From positions 248,001 through 312,000 of the forward strand of contig MU385880.1 in NCBI GenBank assembly GCA_022497145.1: a stretch of DNA of 64,000 nucleotides, in the 5' to 3' direction. Positions 1 through 8,915 of this stretch are shown here, piece by piece (the first letter of the stretch is position 1; each line of letters opens with the position of its first letter). The stretch comes from Rostrohypoxylon terebratum. Its lineage: Eukaryota > Ascomycota > Sordariomycetes > Xylariales > Hypoxylaceae. The position numbers and the translations under genes are program-made. The notes below the pieces were generated by a model that saw only the letters and a program-made list of their open reading frames with translations, made no database searches and had not been told where the DNA came from.

Positions 1-139
1 AAAGAGGTGCGCCTTGATGATTTAATGACTGAGTGTTCGGTGAATATGCTTGATTCTCATGGAATTGGAATTCAAAGAAATCATCACCTGACTTCGCGAT
101 TAAGTCGTTGGATGCCAAAATCATTTCGTCATAGCTCAT
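1..139 (-). CDS. 5' end of an unidentified protein gene (partial)
   Basis: From an ATG at 139 reading leftwards there is an open frame of 46 codons that runs off the window. It begins MSYDEMILASNDLIAKSG and is acidic and Asn/Gln/Ser-rich afterwards, with no stop. I do not recognise the family. A gene here is supported by the uninterrupted frame, ordinary codon use and its position head to head with the SRAP gene, leaving a shared 146 bp upstream gap. An intron donor within the stretch cannot be excluded. No function is assigned. Confidence 0.4.
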   Translation of the reverse strand, partial: MSYDEMILASNDLIAKSGDDFFEFQFHENQAYSPNTQSLNHQGAPL

Positions 140-285
140 TTTAGTCAATCTCAACTCTCTACTACTTCACTTTTTAGTTTCTCACAAACCGGGATCTTTC
201 CAAATCTCCGATTATTTTCACTGGGTTCCGTACCGTCTAGTATGTTCCCTTTAGCCGACCATTTTGGAGACTTTCACATCACATA

Positions 286-1624
286 ATGTGTGGTCGCTAC
301 TCACTAGCCTTGGTATGTCATCGGCCATTTCATCGAATATCATGGGAGGTCGGTGTAGACTAATCATAACTGTACCATAGAGGCCGGCGCAGGTTCGCCA
401 AATGTTACAAGATAATGATATGCCCGTAGACGAGGCACCCGAGGATGAAGGCGACGGGGCACCTAGACAAAGCTATAATTTTGCTCCTGGTTATCACGGC
501 ATCGTCTATCGCGCAAACGCGCCAGATTGGGGAGCCGGCCCCCGAAGGCAACACGCCAATGCTTCCAACGAGGCCCCGGCTGAAAAGGACGGCCAAGATG
601 ACGCCGCGCATGACGATTCTACATCTCAGCTTACTAGTTACAAACTACAGAGTATGAAATGGGGACTGGTCCCTTTCTGGACCAAACGCAATCCGGACTA
701 TGGTTCGATGATGAAAACTATCAATTGTAGGGACGACTCTCTTGCCCAAAGTGGCGGTATGTGGAGCTCTATGAAGGCGAGAAAACGGTGTATCGTCATT
801 GCACAGGGGTTCTACGAGTGGCTGAAGAAGGATGGGGGGAAAGAGAAGATACCACATTTTGTGAAGCGGAAAGACGGCAAACTGATGTGTTTCGCCGGAT
901 TATGGGATGTGGTCCAATACGAGAGTAAGTAGTATGGCACTTCCTAGGGACTCACGAGAATGCTGAGGAATTCATAATAGACGACGAGCAGAAGCTGTAC
1001 ACGTACACGATCATCACCACCAGCTCAAACAAGCAGCTTAATTTCCTCCACGATCGCATGCCGGTGATCTTGGACAATGGGTCCGAGGACTTACGCACGT
1101 GGCTGGACCTCAAACGCCACGAATGGTCGCAAGAGCTACAGGCTCTGCTGGTCCCTTTCAAAGGGGAATTGGACGTGTATCCGGTCAGCAAGGAGGTTGG
1201 TAAGGTGGGCAATAACTCGCCTACTTTCATCATCCCTATCGACAGCAAAGAAAATAAATCCAACATAGCGAATTTCTTCGCTAAAGGTGCCTCGAAGAAA
1301 GTTGTGGAGGAAGAGCAGCCAGACATCAAAGTCAAGAAGGAAGAGGGCTTTGTCACGGAAGATCTAGCAGGTGCGGAAGTAAAGGAAGAAAGGAAAATGG
1401 AAGTGGGCGTTAAGAGAGAAGCAGAGGATACGTCCGCTGACGAGAAGCCCCCCAAGAAGTTACCTGCGATCACGAACATTTCTAGCACGACAGATAAGCC
1501 GCCTTCGCCGCAAAAGGGTGGAAGGCAGAAGATCAGCGCTACTAGCAATCGGACCAAGAGCCCGAATAAGGCGAAGCAACCTGGCACGCAGAAAATAACC
1601 AAGTTCTTTGGGAACAGCTCTTAA
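286..1624 (+). CDS. SRAP/HMCES-type abasic-site DNA-protein crosslink protein
   Basis: Three exons, 286-312, 381-924 and 981-1624, give 404 residues. The start is fixed by MCGRYSLAL: in the SRAP family Cys2 becomes N-terminal after Met removal and forms a thiazolidine crosslink with abasic sites in single-stranded DNA, shielding them at replication forks. Other family landmarks are visible: an NCRDD segment (usually NAR), the Glu in GFYEW, and the His in LHDRMPVIL. The first intron ends at TAG 378-380 and the second runs from GTAAGT at 925. The last roughly 150 residues are a basic and acidic, probably disordered tail with KK-rich nuclear-localisation-like patches, ending in TQKITKFFG, which resembles a PCNA-interacting (PIP) box. 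The gene converges on the LPMO gene 277 bp downstream. The fold assignment is firm; the tail's role is inferred. Confidence 0.9.
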
Positions 1625-1901
1625 TGCTGTACTCTAAGGATTACCTATACAGTACGTCGGTCTAGTGGGGGTACGCTACGAAGGCTTTCCGTATCTTATA
1701 CATATGCGGGCGGTGTTTCAAATATATTTAATTAATCAAAAGGTAGACTGTACAGTGCTGGTGAAAAGAGTGTGCCTCGTCACGATCTATGCTAGGAAAA
1801 AGAAAATATAGCATTCATGTGAAGCCACGGTCGGACAACCCCACCCGATGTTCAGCCAGCCACAGCGTCATGCATGTAGAGGGGTACAACTGAGAGGGCG
1901 T

Positions 1902-2701
1902 TTAGCAGGTGAATACAGACGGGCCTGGGACGATGTAGCTGTGGAAGTTGCTGTAGATGTTGGCGGTGTCTGAGATTATGGTTAGTACTAGTATGTAAAT
2001 CATACAGGCTGTCTCATTAAACGGGTAGGGCAAACTCACAGCCTGGGTCCGTAGCCTTGAACGCCCCGGGAATCTTCGCCGTGGGCGAGGGCGAGGCGCT
2101 ACCGCCGCCGCTGACGCTGACCTGGCCGCAGCCGATGTAGAACTGCGGGACGCCGCCGGGGTTGTGGATGGCGAGCGACTGGATCCGCAGGAGGTACTCG
2201 CCGCTGGGGATGCACTTAGGGATCGTGAAGGTGTAGCTGCCGGACATGGTCCAGGAGGCGGAGCCGCCGTTGAAGATGGGCGCCCAGTCGTTGATCTTGA
2301 ACCAGTCCCCGCTGCCGTCGTACTCCTCGGCTAGACCCGGCGCCTTGGACATGTATAGCGAGACGGGGCCTTGGTGGTACACGGGTGTGTCGAGGGTGAA
2401 TGTGAATTGATCGCCGGCGTTGAGCTCGAGGGTGCTTGTGTTCCCGCCGGTGGCGCCGCCGACGTTGCAGCGGAGGTCGGGGGAAGATAGGTCTGTGGTC
2501 ATTTTTTAGTAGGCCGGTTTCATTTTTTTCAGGCTAGGTAGACGAACCAGTCACGGGAGAGTTGTAATTGGTGTTTCGTCGGACGAATTCGTATGCGGTT
2601 CCCTTCGCGGCGCCTTTTGATAGAGCCTGGAAGATGTAGTGGCCGGACACGCCTTGGGCGGCGAGAGCCGCTGTGGCGACGAGAGCAACGACGTTCTTCA
2701 T
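1902..2701 (-). CDS. AA9 lytic polysaccharide monooxygenase (no CBM1)
   Basis: Three exons on the minus strand, 2701-2548, 2492-2040 and 1969-1902, encode 224 residues. A secretion signal covers about residues 1-20 (MKNVVALVATAALAAQGVSG), so the mature protein starts with His21 (HYIFQ), first half of the copper histidine brace. His91 in YHQGPVSLYMSK is the second copper ligand, and Tyr170 in QFYIGCGQ is the axial tyrosine with the conserved Gln168 before it. The last exon is easily missed: the donor GTGAGT at 2039 and a TACTAAC branch site lead to the family ending NIYSNFHSYIVPGPSVF. Intron 1 uses a weak GTTCGT donor. AA9 enzymes cleave cellulose or related glucans oxidatively using electrons from partners such as CDH, which is the divergent neighbour. 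There is no cellulose-binding module. Confidence 0.93.
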
Positions 2702-3149
2702 GATGATCTATGGAGGAGTGGTACGGATCTGTGTCCTGGAGTTGGCAAGTAGCAGGCTTCGCCAGCTACCTACATAGGTGCTCCGAGCCATCCTTAAGAA
2801 TAAACAGCACAGCACTTCACCCCTCGGCAGTTGTCGTCCCTTCTAGCTGGTTCTTGTGTACGTCGAACCCCAGATTCTGTATATGAAGCGGGCCGCGGCT
2901 CCAGTCACCAAATGCGGAAGATTGGTTGGGTCTAGGACTTGAGGCTGGCTGGCCAAGTCAAGGAGACGGGGATTAGACCTGCGAACTGAATATCATAGGT
3001 GAAGCTGTTGATGGTTTAGATTAAATGGCCTGGCTATAACTCTACTGTGGTTGGCTATCGTGGCTTGTTCCGCGTCGTATTGTGGTGCCGGGAAATTAAG
3101 ATTCTATATAGATATTATATGCACGATGTCCTCACCGCGAGTAGTGGTT

Positions 3150-3166
3150 CGGCATTAGGACCCCCG
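3150..3166. promoter_or_regulatory. CGG-N11-CCG inverted repeat, candidate ClrB/CLR-2-type site
   Basis: CGG at 3150-3152 and CCG at 3164-3166 are spaced by exactly 11 bases, about 450 bp upstream of the LPMO start. This is the spacing described for CLR-2/ClrB, regulators of cellulase genes. One such match is expected by chance in roughly 4 kb, so the site is only suggestive. Confidence 0.3.
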
Positions 3167-3682
3167 GAGAAATGGATGCGAGATCTGGCTGGCAAGGATC
3201 GTATTAGATCAGGATCAAGTAAGCGTTTCTTGCCACTGGAAGGTCCTGTGATCTGAAATATTCAATTCGAGCTTTTTCTACTAGAAGCTAGACCGAGGTG
3301 AGGATCGTGAACGAGTGCCAGGAGAGTTGGTTCATGTCGAAATAGTACGGGCAAAAAGATGTTTGTTTCCTCTGCTGGATATTATGAGACATATAGAATC
3401 TGTTCAGAGACACGATGTCTCTGCCTACTGCATCCGACTAGTCATGAGACTATCCTGTCAGGTCTACCAGGAGATTCCTATCGATTTCGTTGACATAACG
3501 TCCCTTTATACAAATCTCTAAGAGGTAAGATATATTTCTAAGTAGGTAGTATTGGGGTAATGTAAAGGTAGATTTTCCTATCACATAATATTTCCGACTC
3601 ATATATACACAACGGAGTCCCCAGATTATTCATCTACACTTATTAGGCGAAATATCGCTGCGGTGGCCTTCCACTTGGCATA

Positions 3683-3684
<2 letters not shown>

Positions 3685-3713
<29 letters not shown>
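3685..3713. repeat. (TA)n microsatellite
   Basis: A pure alternating TA run of 29 bases lies in the middle of the LPMO-CDH intergenic region. It should be easily melted and length-variable between strains. Confidence 0.95.
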
Positions 3714-3715
<2 letters not shown>

Positions 3716-4345
3716 ACGAGGGAGAACACTCACAATACTTCGATAATTAATGAGAGTGATTGTGACACCAGCCGCCTTCAATCGAATGGCGTGAGATCCT
3801 GGTTTTGTGGCACTGAAATGCTACGTCTCATGGAAGCATCGAGACTCTGGCAAGTATGTCGGAAAACCAGCGTATACTTGTATGTGTGGGTGGTTTGGTA
3901 ATCATTTCGATGTGTGCCCAGCTTGCTGATAACAAAGCTTGACTACCTAGACTCTAGAGTCTCGGGCATAGTAACCTAGGCGTTGAATTGAAACGTTGCA
4001 CAACTTCTAGGTCTCTCTCGTCGCCCAATTAGGTTGAATGTATTGCTAGTATTTCCTTCTAGAAACTTCTAGACGGTGACAGCTAACATGAATGGAGACC
4101 GAATTCCGAATCGATCTTGCGCGAGTGGAAGAGCGAGCCGTTGATAGCGCTCGAAGCCTCTTCTCATCTGACGATGCGGAATATGTAGCGAAAATAACAG
4201 CTAGGGGTTTAGCATGGAATCCAAGGAATTCACACACTTATAGCATGAAGCGTGATCTTGTGATCATGATAGCAGCGTTGATCGGCCCTCACAACCGACT
4301 GGTCTGTTGAGCGGGTTAGTTTCGGAAGGGTTGGCTAGATCTAGC

Positions 4346-4370
4346 AGGTCTAGGTCTAGGTCTAGGTGGG
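4346..4370. repeat. AGGTCT tandem repeat
   Basis: Four head-to-tail copies of a 6 bp AGGTCT-type unit, the last one diverged to AGGTGG. Confidence 0.85.
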
Positions 4371-4382
4371 AATCGTGGGATG

Positions 4383-4388
4383 GGCTAA
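4383..4388 (+). promoter_or_regulatory. GGCTAA, candidate XlnR/Xyr1-type site
   Basis: GGCTAA matches the core bound by the xylanase/cellulase activator XlnR/Xyr1. Six-base matches are common by chance; it is listed because both flanking genes are plausible targets. Confidence 0.2.
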
Positions 4389-4419
4389 CTTCGATGCTTA
4401 CATGAACATGAGAAGGATT

Positions 4420-4442
4420 GTTTTAGTGTTTTAGTGTTTTAG
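4420..4442. repeat. GTTTTAGT tandem repeat
   Basis: Nearly three copies of an 8 bp GTTTTAGT unit in the LPMO-CDH intergenic region. Confidence 0.85.
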
Positions 4443-5267
4443 ACAAGAATATAGGCTGAGAAGCGAGGATGGGTATAAACAATGAAAGCGCCGACGACAA
4501 ACCGGGAAAGTATCCAATCGAATTAAATTTATCCAAATCAATCCTCAATTAACCTTATACTTGGCTGGGGATGGCTCGCTAATCGACCCCCCCTGTACTG
4601 CTGTATAATCACGATAGATATGGAGACTCATGGGAACCCCGGCCAACTCATAATTTCAAGGTTTAGTAAAGAAGTCAGTTATTTGCTCAAATGCTTAAAA
4701 ATCAGAGACCATCCGTAGAAAGAAGGTAAGAAGTATAGGAAGGCAGGGGGACGGGGGACAGGGGGCATGAAAGTGAAAGTGGGAGCGGGGAGAACCTTAA
4801 GATTGCAGTTAAGATTGTGGGGGAAAGTGGAATGACGGCCCTGAAGAACTCTGAAGTGGGGAAAATTCAGCCCTCTCGTACTTAATTACTCCGTAGCACC
4901 GCCAAGACGGGGGTCAATTGGGGTGCAATCGTCCCAAATCGTCTAACTCATCAACTAAAATCTTCTCCATCTCCAACTTCAACGGATGCGCAAACCCCAA
5001 TGCCTGACCATTCCGACTCCTATTATTGGCAGACGGCTTCAGGTTCCAGAAACTCAACTGTACCTGGCAGAAATGTAATCCCCGGGCTCGTTTAGTTTCC
5101 GTCGATCGTCTCCTCTACCCCTTACACATCCGACTTGGCTTAGTCGAGCCGATATTTTCATATGCTAGAACATATGGAACAACATATGGCACATATGGGA
5201 ATATCTGCAAACCCTCGATCTTACCTTACCTTAGCTTAATTATATCATATATGGATCTATATGGATC

Positions 5268-5273
5268 TTAGCC
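5268..5273 (-). promoter_or_regulatory. TTAGCC (GGCTAA on minus), candidate XlnR-type site
   Basis: Reverse-complement copy of GGCTAA, about 570 bp upstream of the CDH start. Weak evidence on its own. Confidence 0.2.
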
Positions 5274-5620
5274 TACCTTCCTACCTTCCTACCTACCTAG
5301 GTAGACACCTTGTTTACTTGTGGCAATGTTGATGTCAGAATAGCTGTCTTGCCATCAGGCTCAATGAGTTCCTAAGTCCTCTATTTACCTTGTTACAGTA
5401 TCTCCGCGAATCAATGCTATTCGTATTATTATTACGCGCTTTTGGTTGGTAACCATGGGGCGTTTATCGCCTATTCCACCCAGTCGGCTCTCGAGGCAAT
5501 CCCCTTTCCGCATTTGCAACGATATACTAGGCTGTATTATAGGAATACTGGTATCATCCGTGCTAAACCCTTTCCATACAGCTCTCTCCCGGCATCGTCC
5601 TCCGTAATCCTGTTAGTGCT

Positions 5621-5626
5621 TTAGCC
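5621..5626 (-). promoter_or_regulatory. TTAGCC (GGCTAA on minus), candidate XlnR-type site
   Basis: Third GGCTAA-type core in the shared region, 216 bp upstream of the CDH start, a usual promoter distance for filamentous fungi. Confidence 0.25.
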
Positions 5627-5694
5627 AAGACTTTCGACTTGAACAGTAGCTATACTATGTCTATGTCGCTGATCATGTCCTATCACATTCTCTT

Positions 5695-5708
5695 CCCGGA
5701 ATACCGGG
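5695..5708. promoter_or_regulatory. CCCGG-AATA-CCGGG inverted repeat upstream of CDH
   Basis: A perfect 5 bp inverted repeat around AATA, containing CGG-N4-CCG, sits about 134 bp before the CDH start codon. Inverted CGG triplets at fixed spacing are the usual DNA target of dimeric Zn(II)2Cys6 factors, and one is encoded just downstream of the CDH gene. The link between them is inference. Confidence 0.35.
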
Positions 5709-5841
5709 CGAGGATTGGGATTTCTTGGCTTCACCGATCCCACCGACACGATGCTATTTATTAATCGATTCAGACCCCCTTTGCCTACAGCTTCGTACCC
5801 ACGTCTCTCTAGGTCTTGGATGCTTGGCCCGTGACCTCAAG

Positions 5842-8706
5842 ATGCCGTCCTTCACACGAGTTGCGACTGCTGTTATAGCGGCTGCCACCAGTAAGTTTTT
5901 CTTTTAGCATACACAACACATAAGAGCGTGTGCTAAGTTCCATTTAGCTTTCCGAGCTTGTTCTGCCCAAGAAGCCGTTCCATACACCGATCCAGATACG
6001 GGGATAGAATTTGGAACATGGTCCTCCGGTGGACAGACAATTGGTCTTGCTCTTCCTGAGGATGCCTTGACTAAAGATGCTTCGGAATACATCGGTATAC
6101 TCGTACGTAGTGATAACAAATGTGTTAAAAGCTCTGCTAAGAATCCTTTAGCAATGCGCCAATGGATGGTGTGGTATGTCGCATGGGGAGTCAGGACAGA
6201 TGACAGACGCCTTGTTGCTCGTTGCTTGGCCCTACAATGGCCAAGTCTTGACGTCTTTCCGCTTCGCGACGGGTTACAATTTACCAGGTGTCTACACTGG
6301 AAACGCAACTTTGACACAAATCTCGTCGAAGGTTAGCGACACTGGATTCGAGCTCATATACCGATGCCAGAACTGTTTCTCCTGGGATCAAGAGGGCACC
6401 AGCGGCCACGTTGAAACTAGCAGCGGAACGCTTGTCTTAGGACGGGCCTCGGCTTCGGCTATTCCTTCTAACCCAGAGTGCCCTGCTAAGATTTCTTTCC
6501 GACAACATGAAAGCTTTGGCCAGTTCGGCGCTCCCCTGGCAGGCATTACGAAAGCTCAGTACCCCCAGTGGGCTGAATTGGCAACCAAGGTCGTTCCTGG
6601 CGAATGTGGCGGCGATAACGCACCACCACCAACAACTCCTGTATGCGCGGCGGAGATGGCTAACCAAACATTTGATTACATTGTCGTCGGTGCCGGAGCT
6701 GGTGGTATACCAATCGCAGACCGCCTGAGCGAGAAGGGCCATAGCGTTCTGTTGATCGAGAAGGGACCGCCGTCTGCGGGAATGTGGGGTGGGAATATGA
6801 AGCCACTCTGGCTTGAAAAGACTGACCTCACCCGTTTCGATGTTCCGGGCCTGTGCAACCAGATTTGGGTCGACTCAGATGGTGTGGCTTGTCTTGATAC
6901 TGACCAAATGGCCGGATGTGTTCTTGGTGGAGGCACAGCTGTCAATGCTGGTTTGTGGTGGAAGGTAAGACGTCCTGAAGGAACCTTCGGAGGATTTATA
7001 TTAATGTGCTTTAGGCAAATCCGAAGGATTGGGATGAAAATTTTCCCAAAGGGTGGCACAACTCCGATCTCCGACATGCTACCGACCGCACATTTACGCG
7101 CATCCCAGGAACCACTGCGCCATCTCAAGATGGGGAAGTATACATGCGCCAAGGGTTTGACGTTATCTCTAACGGATTGTCAAAGGCGGGATGGAAGAAC
7201 GTACCAATTCCAAATGATGCCCCGACCCAGAAGAACCATACCTTTGGTGCCACGACATATATGTTCTCTGGAGGCGAGAGAGGTGGACCCATGACTACTT
7301 ACTTAGCTACGGCTGCCAAGCGTGACAACTTCGCCCTCTGGATGAACACTCCGGTCAGGAGAGCTCTGAGAACCGGCGGCCATATCACCGGAGTTGAGCT
7401 AGACTGCACAGTAGAAGGAGGTGGATATGGAACCGTCGGCGTTACCGCCAATACCGGACGAGTCATTGTTTCCGCAGGAACATTCGGCTCGGCCAAGTTC
7501 CTCTTAAGAAGTATGCCTTGGCGCGACATTAATACTTGAGCGATATGCTGACCATATTAGGTGGTATTGGTCCGGCCGACCAACTCGAGGTTGTTGCAGC
7601 CTCGGCTTCCGATGGAAAGGCCTTCATTGAAAAAGAATCATGGATTAATTTGCCCGTCGGTTATAACTTGATCGACCATGTTAACGTAAGTCAGGGACGG
7701 GAAGACATTAGACTCAGCTAACACGACCATCCAGACTGATACCTACTTCACGCACCCTGATGTCGTATTCTACGACTTCTACGAGGCATGGACTTCGCCA
7801 ATCCCCTCTGACAAGCAGAAATACCTTGGTAAGAACCAAGAGCTATGGGATTTGAATGTCTAATTAACATTTCACAGCAAACCGTACTGGCATTCTTGCA
7901 CAATCTGCTCCCAACATTGGTCCTGTGGTATGTTTTACAAAGTTCGTGGTATTTTGGAATCACCTCTAACGAGTAATAGTTCTGGGACGAAATCGAAGGC
8001 GCAGATGGTGTAGTCCGCCAAATTCAGTGGACGGCTCGTGTTGAAGGTGCCGATCAGACAAACAGCACTAGTAAGTATTTATGCCGCCTACTAATATATA
8101 AAGGAAATATGTGCTAAATTATATAGACACCATGATTATGAGTCAATATCTTGGCAGAGGCCAGGTATCCCGAGGCCGGATGACCATCAACCCCGGATTA
8201 AGCACTATTGTCTCGACACCACCTTACCTTCGAGATCCCAACGACAAGGCAGCTGTCATCAAAGGTATCGAGAATTTAAGAAATGCTTTGAGCACAGTCA
8301 AGGATCTCGTATTCCAATTACCAAAGACAAACCAAACCACAGACTCCTACGTTGATGCCATCGAGGTGACGTCTGCCAAGCGTCGCTCAAATCACTGGAT
8401 GGGTTAGTGTTCACCAATAAGTATTATATAGATCTTGCTAACTCCCCAATAGGAACGGCTAAGTTGGGTCTAGACGATGGTCGCAAAGAGAACGGCACGT
8501 CTGTCGTCGATCTCAACACCAAGGTCTACGGTACCGACAACCTTTTCGTCGTCGACGGGTCGATCTTCCCTGGTATGGTTACTGGAAACCCCTCGGCTAT
8601 GATTGTGACCGCGGCAGAATTCGCAGCCGAGAAGATCTTAGATCTGGAACCCAAGGTTGCGTCGAAAGCCGTAAAAAATACTGGTGGACACATCTTAATA
8701 CTATAG
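5842..8706 (+). CDS. Cellobiose dehydrogenase (AA8 cytochrome plus AA3_1 flavin domain, no CBM1)
   Basis: Ten exons (5842-5890, 5948-6102, 6152-6964, 7015-7510, 7561-7685, 7735-7828, 7878-7927, 7980-8070, 8127-8402, 8453-8706) join in frame to 800 residues. A signal peptide at about 1-22 is followed by an AA8 b-type cytochrome domain (about 25-215); His187 in RQHESFGQFGA is the likely heme ligand. After a Pro/Thr linker comes the GMC oxidoreductase domain, with FAD-binding GAGAGG at 248-253, the catalytic His714 in SNHWMG and the second active-site Asn762 in VTGNPSAM. CDH oxidises cellobiose at FAD and passes electrons through the heme to LPMOs outside the cell. The end GGHILIL has no cellulose-binding module, as in class IIB enzymes. 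It is divergent from the LPMO and convergent with a regulator. Confidence 0.95.
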
Positions 8707-8915
8707 GCTACTAGTCAGGCTTAAATTATGAACCCCGACAATGGACCGATTGAAAAATAATTCTTGTACATAATATGTTTCTATTTCCTGGGACGTCTAT
8801 GAGGCATTCCTAAAATTATATATACGTATATAAGTGCGAATATCTTACTGAACAGTATAAACATGAATCTTATGTCATTGACTGGCCTCATAAGATCTGG
8901 AAGGCAAGGATGTCG

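Larger units (their letters stand above)
2702..5841. promoter_or_regulatory. 3.1 kb divergent upstream region shared by LPMO and CDH
   Basis: No gene I can support lies between the divergent LPMO and CDH start codons. Reading frames here are at most about 80 codons and lack codon bias or recognisable motifs. The region is AT-rich in part, with a TA dinucleotide run, two short tandem repeats, repeated CATATGG-like words around 5159-5260 and a CCTAGG palindrome near 5296. It also holds the candidate regulator sites listed separately. Length and content fit a regulated bidirectional promoter, but no transcription start can be fixed by eye. Confidence 0.5.

Noticed and set aside
952..1602. 216-codon open frame on the minus strand opposite the SRAP gene
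   Set aside because: Antisense shadow of the SRAP third exon; Ser/Phe-rich translation without motifs and no splice-linked partners.
4092..4310. 72-codon frame starting METEFRIDLARVEER
   Set aside because: Looks mildly protein-like but is short, isolated, overlapped by an antisense frame and has no splice continuation; I cannot support a gene.
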